A stretch of DNA of 64,000 bases from Impatiens glandulifera (lineage: Eukaryota > Streptophyta > Magnoliopsida > Ericales > Balsaminaceae), in assembly GCF_907164915.1 (NCBI RefSeq), contig NW_025919593.1, forward strand, positions 124,001-188,000, read 5' to 3'. The notes beneath the pieces were generated by a model. The model saw only the letters and a list, made by a program, of their open reading frames with translations, ran no database searches and was not told the origin of the DNA. Both the position numbers and the translations under genes were made by a program. Below are positions 1-12,088 of this stretch, one piece after another; position 1 is the first letter of the stretch; each line of letters opens with the position of its first letter.

Positions 1-512
1 CGCTGGATATTGATGACAGCAAGTGATATTCGAATCGTCGGAGTGTCGCCGGATATTGACGATGTTTGGACACATTAAGTCCGGGAAAAATCTGTCGAGA
101 CACGAAGATGTACAGATTCATCCAAGATATAAAGTGAAGTTTTGAAATGATGCCCCACTTGTTTTAACATAGTGGGTGATAAAATTGAGTAAAAAGTACT
201 TAGGAAATATGAGATAATAGAATTATTTGAGTTCTCCTCCAATGGTTATTTCCACCATTGGAGGAGGTAGCGAAAGATTGTGAACAGGTTTCTTCAAGAT
301 GAAAAAACCTACTCTGATACTATGTAGAAAGATAAAGAGAAGGAGAAATTTTATTAGAATGATATATTTCGGTTACATAAGTTATGTCTATTATATAGAA
401 ATTATATTGAACTTATAAAGATATTAATCTAATAATATAATATAATAATGATATTATCACAATTTATCATATTGTGATAATATCTTAAGGTATATTATTT
501 TATATTCTAACA
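1..512 (-). mobile_element. Fragment of a TRIM/copia-like LTR element, cut by the window edge
   Basis: Read on the minus strand, 323-512 closely resembles the 177-bp LTR of the TRIM at 61886-62836: it begins and ends with the same TGTT...CA-type termini, has the same central hairpin around a tgataatatc core, and the same short motif describing 'tctattatatagacat'. Next to it at 311-322 is the complement of a degenerate initiator-Met primer-binding site. A palindrome at 234-266 matches one inside the TRIM. The element therefore runs leftwards from its 5' LTR at 323-512 and leaves the window at base 1. No open reading frame is visible in 1-310. It could be a second TRIM or a longer copia element; the window does not show the other LTR. 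Confidence 0.7.
234..266 (-). other. Conserved 12-13 bp hairpin downstream of the primer-binding site
   Basis: Arms 234-245 (ctcctccaatgg) and 255-266 are exact reverse complements, with one further possible pair inside (t246/a254). The hairpin lies about 45 bases inside the primer-binding site of the minus-strand element. The homologous place in the 62-kb TRIM (62169-62203) has a hairpin with different bases in both arms that still pair. Confidence 0.7.
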
Positions 513-629
513 ATATTATCACAATTTATAATAACAAATTAATTAGACTAATTGATTTACTAATTAATTGATTTGTTACTGACTTTTCATATTTGAGAGA
601 TAATTCTACAACTATTTTTCTCAATTGAA

Positions 630-737
630 TTGGTTGCCCATTTGATTATACAGAATAGAAAAAAGAAATTTTAGGTATTTGTTGTAGCTTGTCTAATTGG
701 ATTGCTAAATAAGTGTTTTTATTCGGTTTCGCTAACA
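630..737 (+). repeat. Terminal fragment of the copia A LTR family
   Basis: This stretch is the reverse complement of the outer end of the LTR at 27987-28615 (shared blocks such as cccatttg.ttatacag and tagcttgtctaattggattg). It ends in a canonical ...taaca terminus at 737. Nothing resembling a primer-binding site follows, so it is a truncated or solo LTR. Bases 513-629 are AT-rich and may be diverged LTR, but I cannot align them with confidence. Confidence 0.75.
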
Positions 738-3000
738 CAAAATTATCCCTTCAAAACAAAGATTAAAAATGAATTATAATGGATTAACTCCATTTGAAGA
801 AATTAATTACAAATTGATTAAGTTACCTTACAAACGGTGCAAATGATATGCCTAAGTTATAGGAACAAATACAATCGTTCTTGGACTCGATCGATTCCAT
901 CGAAGCAAGTGATTGAGATTAGACATGGAAGTTAAAGGCTAATTTCAGTTCTATAATCTTCCTCTCTAGGGCTTGTTCTCAGTGGTCCTGAGTTATGAAT
1001 GAATTTTGGCTTAAGTAGTAAGCATTAAGGGCGGTTATGTGATTTTCCCCTAACTTGGGCGTCATCAGATAAAATTGGAGTTATCCCAACGAGGCTGAGG
1101 CTTAGACTTTTGGAAAGCATGCCTACATGCCTTTCTTTTAGTACCAGATTGACCTAATTTGCCCTACCCTAACCAAAGTTAGAGGCCACTAAATATCGAA
1201 CACTCTGGAGCACATCCCAACGATTAACTAGCTTCCTCGACTTCTCCCGATTGACTCACGTTGAGTGACAGGCTGAGACCGGTTCCAATAGATAGATAAT
1301 TCCCTTGAATCGAATTTTGATAGAAAAATTATTTAGTGATGTGGTCTCTTAGTACTCTAATCATTGGTGGAGGCTGCATGGTCACAAATGGACATTGGTT
1401 GCTTACATGCAACATTGTGATTGATGTAGGACAAACCATGGATCATGCTTAGTATAAAAAAAATCTAAGATACAAACCTTTAATTTGTTATAAGGTAGAC
1501 CTTGAATGTTTGATCATATCTTGACTTCTCTTCGGAGGAAGTCGGGGCTAGTTTCAGTTAGCTTCTAGGTTGGACAATGTTTATCATCATTCTTTCAAGA
1601 AGGATTATAATCTCTAAAAGTTGAATGAGCCTTTGAGGGTAGTACCAAATCCTTTCTTATTGAGTTAGGAAGAGATTTGTAGCTCATAGGCCTAGTATAG
1701 TGCATTACAACTTCAAGCATCCTTGGTTGTAAGTGAAGTCGTCATGAATTGGCGACTTTCATCGTAATTCTTGGACAATTGAGACTTGGATTTTAAAGTT
1801 TATTTGAATGAGATTGTATAGAATTCTCTTCTGATCATTTTGATATGTGGTATAAATTGTTTGGTACCGTGTTAAACCTTGGATGATTTTTTGAATGAGG
1901 GCTACCAAGATGAGATAAATTTAGGCTATACATGTCCTAAATAAGATGAGGAACTAATTCATGACTTTAGATTGAGGTTTGGTTTGGTCGAGTGAGAATC
2001 GGATTTTGATAGCATGACGTTTTTAGTTGGCGAGGCATCTGCTAACTCGGACGACGACCGTGAGTTCTTCTCCTAGCTAGGTTGGTAACCGAGGATGAAG
2101 AGGAGTGGCTTGTTGATCAACCGAAGTGGATTTTCTTAAAATATGAAAAAGATAGAAAATAACTTAGCATATTTTTCTTGAATTAAATAGAAAAAAATTA
2201 GTTTAGGACTATTTGAATATTTTTTTATCATTATTTTCTAACTGCAGTGTCCATAATTTGTGCTACATGTCTCCAAAAATTATGAGTGATTCTTGAATTA
2301 TTCTCACATTTTGCTAGGTTGACCTTAATTAATGTTTGAATGGATCATAGGTTTTGACTACTTTCTATTTGTGTCATATAAAATTTTCAGCCTAGATATT
2401 TTAGTTTATACTATACAGATATTTGACCTCTTTTGGGGTGTATTTCATACTTTATATATAGGTAATCTAGATGCAAAGCACAAAAGGGTATGATCCCCTA
2501 AAATATAAGTTAGTCTTAGGTAATGAATTAGACACATGTGGTTATGATGAGAATTTCAACTTATTAAATGTGTAAAAATGAGCCAAACTTTTTGTAGTAG
2601 AGATAGTTCATTTAAACGATCATGTAGAGAATAGCGTTGATGTCCTTTCCCACACGTTATTAAGGGATCCAAAATATTTTTCTAAAGACATTTTTCTTTC
2701 CTAATTTTTCATGAAAAAATTTAGGTGGCAACTTTAAATATTGTCAAGTATATATGTCTACCTTTTCTAAGTTCTACATTTGGTTCCTCGTATCATGTTT
2801 AGGTAAGACAACGTCCGAGTGAGTTGTTTTTTAACCTCATTTTACGAGATTCAAGAGAAATGTAAATCAAGAGATTTAGCAAAGTAATCGACTAAACCAT
2901 TTTCAAAACATTACTCGAGCCAAATTTATTTCGATTCTTCATCCCCTGTTTTCCGAGATTTGATAGGAGATTTTCGAGTTAAGAAAACCTTTTCGAAAAG
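738..3000. other. Unidentified non-coding stretch, possible gypsy LTR remnant
   Basis: No reading frame of 60 codons or more occurs on either strand. The base composition is less AT-rich than the flanks. A short passage near 2720-2800 ('aggtggcaact' followed by a 'ggttcctcgtatcatg' phrase) resembles text I associate with Ty3/gypsy elements near their 3' LTR. That is a weak impression, not an alignment. Confidence 0.25.
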
Positions 3001-5727
3001 AGGTCAATTTTTATCACATACAACTCTCTTTTATTGTCTAAAATAAATTTTTAAAAAAAAATTATCGTTTCAAAAATGAATTGCTATTGTAAAATCAACA
3101 ACATAAGTTATTAATTAATTTAACAATCTTGACTTCCTTCCACACTCTTCGATTTATAATAAAATGAACAACATTTGGTATTTAATTAATTGACACTCCT
3201 ACCCATTGTACTACATATTAATCAATGTAAAAGAAGAATGTACTTAAATGTTTATGTATATAATAATAATAATAATGATATGTAAAACAAATAAAGAAAG
3301 AAATCATGAAATTAATTGAGTTTAATTATGAGACGACAATTAGGGTTGAAAAAACAACGGTGGCCGGGAATCCCGCTACGGTGTTTTGGAGGAGGGATGG
3401 ATTTAAGTTGATTTAACCATAGTACATTGCATACTGTTGTTAGCTAAGTCATGTGATATATATATCTAAAATTATTTATGGTTAGTACGTACGTACTATC
3501 ATCAATTTCATATCATATAAATTTACATTATTTTTATGATTAAATAATAAATAATATATATATTTGAAAGCCATAAAATCATTTCATAATTATTTTTTAA
3601 AATAAGATTTTTTTATTGACTAGGCATTACAAACATATAGAACAACAACAAAAACCAAATAACATCAAAACTAAAATTTAATAAAAAGTAAAATAAGAAT
3701 ATATATAGAGAGAGACATTTTAGTCTATTAATTTAGTGATTTGACGATTATAATTGGGGATGTGCTGTAGTTAATAAGGAATGTTGAAATAAATTGGCCT
3801 AGTCGAGGTCATATTTCCATGGTTAATTTAATGATGAAAGCTTTGAGAAAAAATGGAGGGGAGATTGGTTGTCGGATTGAGGATACGTAAGTTCCATTCT
3901 TGGAACTACTTGTTCTTGAGCAAGAAATAGAGAATGTGATGATTGATGATGGCCTGAAGGAAGATTACGACGATTCTCAACGTACTAAGAGCACGAAAAA
4001 GGAATGTGTTGATCGCAAAATGAGGAATGAACTACTTCATACAATAAGGGATAAATTGATAATCTAAAAAATGTGGACGAGGCATCGATCCTCAGCATTG
4101 AGAAATTTTTGAAAAGTCTAAGAAAAAAGAATTACCAAGATAAATTCAAGATAAATTCAAGATCGTAAAAGAAATAAAAAAAAACTACACTATAAAGTTA
4201 ACTAATGTTCTCACACTAAAAGAAAGTGGAATAAGTTTAATTACCAAGATTTTCATTAAACAACTCAAATGTGACATTCCAAAAAATCAATATTTATTTA
4301 ATAAAATACACAACTTTCAATAATTCAAGAAATCAAGGTTAAAAATGTCTCTAGTGTCCACGGGGTGAGGGAACCCCAATTTTTTGAATGATCCCAATAA
4401 CATGCATAGCAAGCAAAATATAAAATTTTAACCTAACTCATAACATTATGATCAAATTTAAACAACCCTTAATTTATCATATGAAGATGTTTAATAACTA
4501 CCTTACAATTTTATAACCGACCCGTATCAAAGCGACCCATTTCACCAAACTTAAGCTGTGAGACAAGATATTGGTGAACCTTCAATTAAACGCACCTTTA
4601 AAAATCCCCAAAAACTAAAAAACTAAATGTGAGCGCGATCATATCTCGATGGTAGCGGTTGCATCCAAAACATAAGGTATTAACGACATTTCAAAAGAGA
4701 TTGCAACGAAAGGTGTTGTGTGAACTGAAAATCGAACATTTTGCTTACATTGGGATGCATATAATGTTGTGAAAATAGTTCATTTCATCTTCCTTGCAAA
4801 TGGATGAATTTAAAAGATAAACTAATATAATGATATTACATTCATATCGGCAACATATTAGAGAGTGTTCTAAATAGTATATTTTTATTCTGTTTGTTGG
4901 TGACTAATAGAACTCAATTGTTTTGTCCCCCAACAATGATAATACTCTAAGGTCAACTAATTATAAGATCTCATAAGAAAAAACTTTGCTAATAGAAAAT
5001 CATGTGGTTACTTCAATGTAATTAATTTACAATTTGACATTTTCTTTAAGTTTTTTTTTAAAGTGCATTTATCACTATCTATAATTGTTTCATTTAATTA
5101 TTCTATCTTGAGTAGTTCAATTTCATTTGAACAATTTGCACCCTCATTATTAACAAAGGAGGCAACTTTTGTTTTTTTAGAGTAAAGTGCAATAATAATA
5201 AAAGTAGCAGTTGGGAATTTAAATGACATTAAAAGATAAGACTGTATGTGTTATTAATTAACCAATAGTATATTGTTCCTTCAATAAGTACTATGAAAAT
5301 AACTCACATTATCTTCAAACCTACCACATCTTTATCATTTGCATTGTGTCACATATATATATATATATATAATCAATTAGTCATTATATTAAATATGACA
5401 GCAAGATCCAGTTTATAACAACTGTACTATGATGCATACACAAATTCTAAAGGTCAAAATGGAAATCTAATGTGATAATTTGAAATTAGGATGATGGTTA
5501 TTTTGCTTCACAATACTTTTAATTAAATTTGATTTTTATCTCCTTATAGTGGCACTATGTTTGATTGATCATTTAAATTTTAAAAATATTTGATATAACT
5601 CCTTAACTAACACCCACCAGTACTTCTAAAACAGTGAACTTTGCTTGTTTTTATTTTCTTTAACCTTTCTCCAAACTAAACCTAGCATTTCATCATAAAT
5701 CAAACTTTTTATTTTCTCCTAAAGATG
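3001..5727. other. AT-rich intergenic DNA without a recognisable gene
   Basis: The stretch is dominated by A/T runs and has a short (TA)n tract at about 5348-5371. A degenerate, stop-filled passage near 3770-4080 has slightly higher coding-like content but matches nothing I recognise. Confidence 0.5.
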
Positions 5728-7255
5728 CACTAGTGAAAAAACAATTTTATTTATTGTCGTCGTTTGTTGTTAAAACTTCCGCGGTATTGTGAAAATGAGG
5801 AGTACTGTCGTAAATTATGGACAACATGCTTATTTTGAACTTTAACGATGACTACTACTGTCGCTATTGGTTTGAAAACCTTCATATTTGTCTCAATTTG
5901 ACGTTGTTAAGATATACCAATTAATATCGACGGTGTAACCTATATGTTAAGATTTTGAAAGCAAAGGTATTGACGACGGAGTGTACCTCACGTCGATAAT
6001 AGCTTTCAATTTTTAATTTTTAATAAAAAAATTGTGAAATGACTTGTTATTCACTTAAATAGTCTTTTAATTAACTTGTTAAGTTTTTAAAAAAAATTAA
6101 AAATTTAAACATACACAAAATCAAGGATAACACAAATCCCAAATTTAAAGTTTTATTTTTAAATGAAGGGTTATTACCGACAATAATACAATTACAATTT
6201 TAAGAATTAAATGTTAAATTTATGTGTCATATTTATTCAAACGGTGACTTCCAAACCAATTATTAATAAATTATATTGATTAAATTAATAATTTTTCCAT
6301 AATAATTGTATATATATATATTTATAATTTATTAAATTTGATAAATAATTAGTTAATATATTTAAATTTATAAAATAAATAATTTAAAAGACAATATTTA
6401 TAATGTTATTTTAAAATTTTCAATAAATATATATATATATATATTATTTTAATTTTTTTTATAAAATGGTCGTAAATAAGATGACGACTCTCTAGATCAA
6501 AACTCCAAATAGGCAAACAAAATTGGAAGAAATTAGTTTCCAAACATCCATTTTTCACAATCTCACAACATGATAATTGCTTCTTGAACATGGAAAAATC
6601 TTATGTGGGGAAATCACTCATTGAGGATAACAGTGCAAAATATATCAATCTAGGTAAGAATTAATGGCTTCCATATGGTAAGATTCTTGATAACTCAAAT
6701 TATTCAAGTTTTATTAAGGTTTGTGATCTCTTCTCCAACAATGGAAAACTTGGAATATAAATGTTTTTGAGAATAACTTTAGTAATAAAATTTGATAAAG
6801 AGATAATTAATTTGCATACCCTTGTGAGAATGTGATGTTGATGATGAAGGTATTTGGCATCATACAAATGAGCATGAAATATTTGTGGAAATGAAGCTAG
6901 AAAGGAAATTGAACATTTGAGCCTCATTAATGCAGTTATTTTTAGAATAAAGGAAAGGATCCCTAATAACATGAAGTTCTAAGGCAATATATGAAAGTGG
7001 TGTAGACCAAGAATAGATGGTCCATGGCGATATAATAAGCTATGGTTGAATTACCCATCAATATTGAACCAAAATAAATGAAATGTGAATATAAGTGGAA
7101 ATAACCATATGAAAACTGTCGCTTTTGCTCAAATTGTCATCGCTAAAGGTTAATAGCGAAATTCATTAAAACAGTCGCTATTACTTCAATTGCCGGTCAT
7201 TGTAGGTAAAATCGATGCTATTGACGTTCTTTACGAAATTACATAACGAAAGTGT
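5728..7255. mobile_element. Possible CACTA-like remnant
   Basis: The block opens at 5728 with cactagtgaaaaaac, close to the CACTA terminus at 8538 (cactggtgaaaaag). Both ends hold dispersed short motifs based on 'gtcgctatt' and its complement (about 5750-5990 and 7110-7250), which looks like subterminal repetition. A right terminus could be ...aacgaaagtg near 7255, but no matching 3-bp target duplication is visible and the inverted repeat is weak. Two minus-strand reading frames of 61 and 90 codons inside (6406-6591, 6700-6972) match nothing I know. Confidence 0.35.
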
Positions 7256-8537
7256 AAACATATTAGTGTCTTCATGGTACGCAATATTGTAATTATAATA
7301 AGTTCATGTACATAATTTTAACACAAAGTGAGAATGTTAATAAAAAAAACTTTTTGATGCATAATAATGATAAAAGCAAATAAGATTAACAAATAAGGGA
7401 AATTAGATCTTTTTGTTTTGGTAATATTACTAGGAACATGTTGGTAATATTTTGAGACCACCTACTTGAAGCTTTTATAAGGATCCATGGTCGGTTCTGG
7501 GTGAGGCAAGTTAGGCAGCCGCCTAGGGCCACCCTCTTCCACCGGCCCCTTACAATTTGCTTTTTGAAAAACTATCTATCAAGGTTTAAATCTAATACCT
7601 AATAGCAATTATTATAATACCTACAAAATTATCAATGTTTTTAATACATCATACAAAAATAATAAGTTAAATAAAAAATAATAACAACTTTTTTTCCGCC
7701 TAAGGCACCACGAACTTTTATAAAAAAATAAAAAATAATACCCTTTGAGGTCAAGATTTTGCCTTGAAGAACATTATTTGTTATATGTTTGTAAGTTTTA
7801 ATTGTTCAAAATCATTGTAACATTTTGATAAATAAAAGCTAAAGTCTCTTAGAAAATAGTTGTAAACATTTTTTTTTTGTATACTTAAATATTCATCTTA
7901 TTTGTTTGTTGTTTTATTTTGGATTCCATAACAAAAGATTAATTATATGAGATTTTTTCTTTGTTTTACAATGAAATATACATCTATAGTGGTCCTTATT
8001 TTGAAGGGTCCAATCTGCTCAGATTCAAATAAAATAAAAAACTAAAATTAATGTGAAGATAAAGTAAAGTGATGATATAGGTTTGTGAATATAATGATAA
8101 GATGTACATTTTCTTCATTCAGTGCCCCCCCATTCCATTCCCCCAATAGACCCCACCTGCCTAGCCAACCACGGATTAAATTCATTATGACAACATTTAC
8201 TGCATTTGTAACCTATCACCCTATCATAAATATATTGGTCTTGTACTTTTTCAGCCTTAAATCAAATCCATCATTACATGCATACATATATTTTTATATA
8301 TTCTTTTTTACATTTTGGGTGTCTTTATAAACTAGGGTTTGTTTGATTGGGTTAGTTAAAATAATATGATGTTTGTAAAACAAGTTTGTTTGACAAAAAA
8401 AAAAGTTGTTAATTAAGTTGGGTTAGATTGTTAAATTATTCTTATGTTTAATGTTTTAAATGAAAGAAATTATAAAATGAATGTATATTTGTTGTTTTAG
8501 ATAATATTTTGATTAAAATGGAATAATAATAATAATA
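7256..8537. other. AT-rich stretch with a possible hAT fragment
   Basis: A GC-richer patch at about 7478-7560 contains 'gccgcctagggcc', and a partner-like 'ccgcctaaggc' lies near 7697. Such text is common in degraded plant hAT elements, but no clear ends or target duplication can be drawn. The rest is AT-rich. The 81-codon plus-strand frame at 8085-8330 has no recognisable features and is not called. Confidence 0.25.
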
Positions 8538-9290
8538 CACTGGTGAAAAAGGGGTCAAAACCGAGAGTTAAAACTCTCGGTTTTGACCCTATAACTTTCG
8601 GTGAAGACACCTTACCGAAGGTTTTAGTAACCCTCGCCATCCCTCGGTATTGACACTGTCGGGACTTTGAAAAGGAGAAAAACCGAAAGTTATATGAAAA
8701 CTTTCGGGTTTTTCTCTTTGTGGAAAAACCGAGGGTTTTACAAGAACTTTCGGTTTTTCTCTTTTGGAAAAACCGAGGGTTTTACAAAGACCTCTCGGTT
8801 TTCCTCTTTTGTGGAAAAACCGAGGGTTTTATAAAGACCTTTCGGTTTTCCTCTTTTTACAAATAACTTTCGGTTTTTCTCTGTGGAAAAACCGAGGGTT
8901 TTGCAAAGAACTTTCGGTTTTACCCGAAGAGGAAAACCGAGAGTTATTTACAAAACTTTCGGTTTTCCTCTTCGGTTAAAACCGAAAGTTTTGTAAATAA
9001 CTCTCGGTTTTCCTCTTCTTGTAAAACCGAGAGTTTTCCACTAACTCTCGGTTTTCTCCTTTTCAAGAAAACCGAAAGTTATATTAAAACTCTCGGTTTT
9101 TACCCGAAGAGGAAAACCGAAAGTTTTGTAAATAACTCTCGGTTTTCCTCTTTAGGATAAAAACCGAGGGTTTGTCATATAACTCTCGGTTTTCTCTTTG
9201 GCTTAAAACCGAGAGGTTTCTAATATCTCTCGTTTTTTCCAAAAAGAGAAAAACCGAGAGATTTCAATATTACTTTCGGTTTTTTCCCCT
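8538..9290. repeat. Left subterminal array of short palindromes
   Basis: Some twenty or more inverted repeats of the type ccgagRgtt...aacYYtcgg follow each other, separated by 'tttcctctt'-like spacers. In plant CACTA elements such subterminal motifs are binding sites for the TNPA-type protein. The reading frame at 8764-8979 is a by-product of the repeats. Confidence 0.85.
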
Positions 9291-9509
9291 AAATTTTTAA
9301 AAATGTGCGGATTATTTTGCTCGCAACCAAAACCTAACCAAAACCTGTTCAGCCAAACCAATATATTAATGATAAAAGAAATGCAGCATACATTAAACGA
9401 TCACATTAATTGATCGTGAACATTACAAAATTCGAAACCAAACTAATATTCCGAACAATCTGTTATAAATTCAACCTATAATGAAAACATGTTTTGACTC
9501 CAAACAACC

Positions 9510-11328
9510 TTAGCTTGTGGGGGGAGGAGGTGGTTGTTGCCTCATATATAATTCGATTCTCTCCATTCTCGCGTTCATCTTTGACTTCTCCCTCTCCATT
9601 TTTTCGGTAATCTCTGACTTCTCCCTCTCCATTTTTTCGGTAATCTCTAACTTCTCCCTCTCCATTCTTTCCACAATTTCTTGCTTTTCCGATTGCAATT
9701 CTTCCATTTTCTGCCTTCTTTCTTCATCTCTCTTCTCCAGTTCCTCCAGCTTGAGCTTCATTATTTGATTCTCTTCTAACAATCGCTCACTGTTTCGCTG
9801 TGAACTGTTTCCACTACGACGATCCTCACGAAAGTGTGTGGGCCGGACGCCTGATCCCATTCCGAACACTACCCCGTGTTTTTGTTGTCCGAACACCCTC
9901 TCCGTCAATTCAAAATCCGATATTCCCGGTTCGTTACTAACAACCTCTTCCATCTCAGCCTGCACAATTCAAATAAAATATCATTTCTATAATAAAAAAC
10001 TAGACTTATTCAATTCACTTACAATTTTCTCTTGCACGTGTTCGTCCGGGACGGGTGTTGGGTTTTCTTGTGTCGGTTTTGGTGTACGGGTCCTCTTGAA
10101 TACTTCAATTACAGACGGTGGCCGTCCCATTTCAATCGCCTGTTGAAATAAATGATTTATATAATTAATAACAATCTACATATTAAGTTATTACAAATAA
10201 TGTACTTACCAACTCGTCTTCAATTTGTGCAAACGGTCTACTTCCCGTTCGATGCGGGAATTTTAGATTCTTCCGATTCTTCATATTTGTAGAACTGTGT
10301 CTCTGTATTTGAAATAACAAATGAAGTTAGATTAATTAATATCAACTTTTATTTGAATTATGAAACCGTACCTTAAACGTTTCTGTGAAGAAATGGTTGC
10401 GACACACAAACTCCCAATCATCTCGATCGTAGTCCGGTGGAGGATTAGCCAGTACCGCCGCCTCGTCTCCTTTGTGGACGCGGATATAATTCTTGTTCAA
10501 ATCCGACCGCCATCTATCCCATATCTGATTGGCGTGTCCCAACCCAGTCTTTCGAAAATACTCAATGTCGCCATTAGTCGCTTCGAACGGATCCTGAAAA
10601 AAAATAACATCCAAATGTTAAAAATAATTATTTAATGACGTAATGTATATTAATCAAGTTATAAGTATTACCTTGATAGCAGTCCACAGTGAATCCAATT
10701 GGTCTGCACTTAAAGCCTTCCACTTGAGAAGACGGTGTGAGACGGCTGCGGGGTCCCGGATAATCGACCCCACATGTCTAGACCACCTTGTCCTTCCCAC
10801 GTCTGTACCGCCTGGCCTCCCATCCTTCTCTCTAAACGTTAGAGGGATCCTCGTCCCCGCTAGCCTCTTAGACAGCGCAATATTCTTGTTCTTCCCCCGT
10901 CTTTTACGGGCATAAGATTCTTCAAAATTATCAAAATCTTAATTAAATATGTCAATCAATTGAAACACTAACTAATTTGTAAACGAAATACCTGTCGATG
11001 ATGGGTCGGGAGTGGTCCCGTGCTCTTCCTCGTCATCCTGCTCCTCGATAGGCTCCTCAAGACCCTCGTCTTCAGCCTCATCGGTAGGCAGGTTATCAGC
11101 GAATGTGCTCTCTATATACTCTGCGAAGTCATCAATATCATCTTCAGTCTCGTATGTTCGGGGAGGCGCAGTAGCTACCGGGACCACAGGAATCGGTGGT
11201 TGGTCTCTCGAAGACGATCCTCGTTGCTTTAACAACTCGGATTGGGCAAGTAGGTTTTGGTAACTCTTATCCAATTTCTTGGGTGTCTTCCTCATACTCT
11301 TCCAAGTTGTTTTAGGACCTTCTGACAT
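9510..11328 (-). CDS. CACTA accessory transposase (Transposase_24, Ptta/En/Spm type), six exons, open
   Basis: I assembled six minus-strand exons with GT-AG borders: 10992-11328, 10672-10919, 10372-10593, 10210-10302, 10023-10139 and 9510-9959. They total 1467 bp and read in frame to a TAG, giving 488 aa. The N terminus (TWKSMRKTPKKL...YQNLLAQSE) is followed by an acidic, D/E-rich stretch. A central region with RLAGTRIPLTF, WSRHVGSI, WDRWRSDLNKNY and WEFVCRNHFFTETFK matches the plant Transposase_24 family (PF03004). Then come a linker, a charged coiled coil with repeated MEREKxEITEK units, and a proline-rich end. In this family the product is thought to bind the element's own subterminal repeats. 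It starts 92 bp downstream of the TNP2 remnant on the same strand. It is unusual that this gene is open while its partner is gutted. The splice sites are my reading of the sequence, not transcript data. Confidence 0.8.
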
Positions 11329-11420
11329 TCTTAATTCACACCATTAATAAAAATGAGTGAATAATTGAAATAAAGTAGTAATAAAAATGAATATAAAATT
11401 AAAAACATTATTAAATCTAC

Positions 11421-12058
11421 CTAATTAATTAATCTGAACCGCGGTTTTATTTTTGTCACAATCTTCCAACCGGGTCGTGCTGACATATCAGGGGCGTAGA
11501 ATACTTGTTTTGCTTGACTCGCCAATATATACGGGTCTTGACTTTGGGTTTTCAAAATTCGGTTTACATTTACACTTACGAAGCCATATTTGTCCACTTT
11601 CACTCCTAGTTCCCCCGAGTGTGTATCAAACCACTTACATTTGAATAAAACAACTCGTTTGTGAGAATAATATTGTAATTCGATTATATCCGTCAAAACT
11701 CCGTAGTATGACATAGTTTCAGATCCGTTGTACCCCTCAACAACCACTGATCATCGTCGTCATCATCATCGTAGTCATCGGCATCTTCATCGACATCTTC
11801 ATTAACCACTTGAGTAGTGCGTCTCTTTTCTCCATGAAAATACCAATACTCATAATGAATATTTATTCCATAAACGATGAGGTGAGTCTTCACTTCGTCT
11901 ATTTCCATAAACGGCGTGTTCAAGCATTTCACGCAGGGACATTTCACGGTTTGTCGGGATGTATTCCTAACAGCATACTCGAGGAATTTGTCAACACCTT
12001 CCTCGTAATCTGGATGATCTCGACGTAAGGTCATCCAGCTTTTATCGGGTACTTCCAT
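11421..12058 (-). pseudogene. TNP2-type CACTA transposase lacking its catalytic core
   Basis: Starting at the ATG at 12058, the protein begins MEVPDKSWMTLRR and has CPCVKCLN followed by VKTHLIVYGI...YEYWYFHGE. This is the transposase-associated domain (PF13963), including its paired cysteines. After an Asp-rich linker the frame shifts near 11740 and continues as DUF4216 (YGVLTDIIELQYYSHKRVVLFKCKWFD ... DPYILASQAKQVFY), ending at 11421. A complete TNP2 has several hundred residues of Transposase_21 domain with the catalytic acidic residues between these two parts; here they are separated by only a few dozen residues. I infer an internal deletion. Confidence 0.8.
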
Positions 12059-12088
12059 ATTTCTAATAAAATGGAAAACAACCCGCAT

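Noticed and set aside
8764..8979. 71-codon reading frame in the left subterminal array (likewise 13498-13875, 14754-14972 and 16455-16745)
   Set aside because: The frames simply translate the palindromic repeats; the proteins are repetitive copies of one phrase.
11012..11263. Plus-strand serine-rich frame opposite the CACTA gene
   Set aside because: It is the antisense of the acidic part of exon 1 and has no features of its own. Similar shadow frames lie opposite the other real genes.
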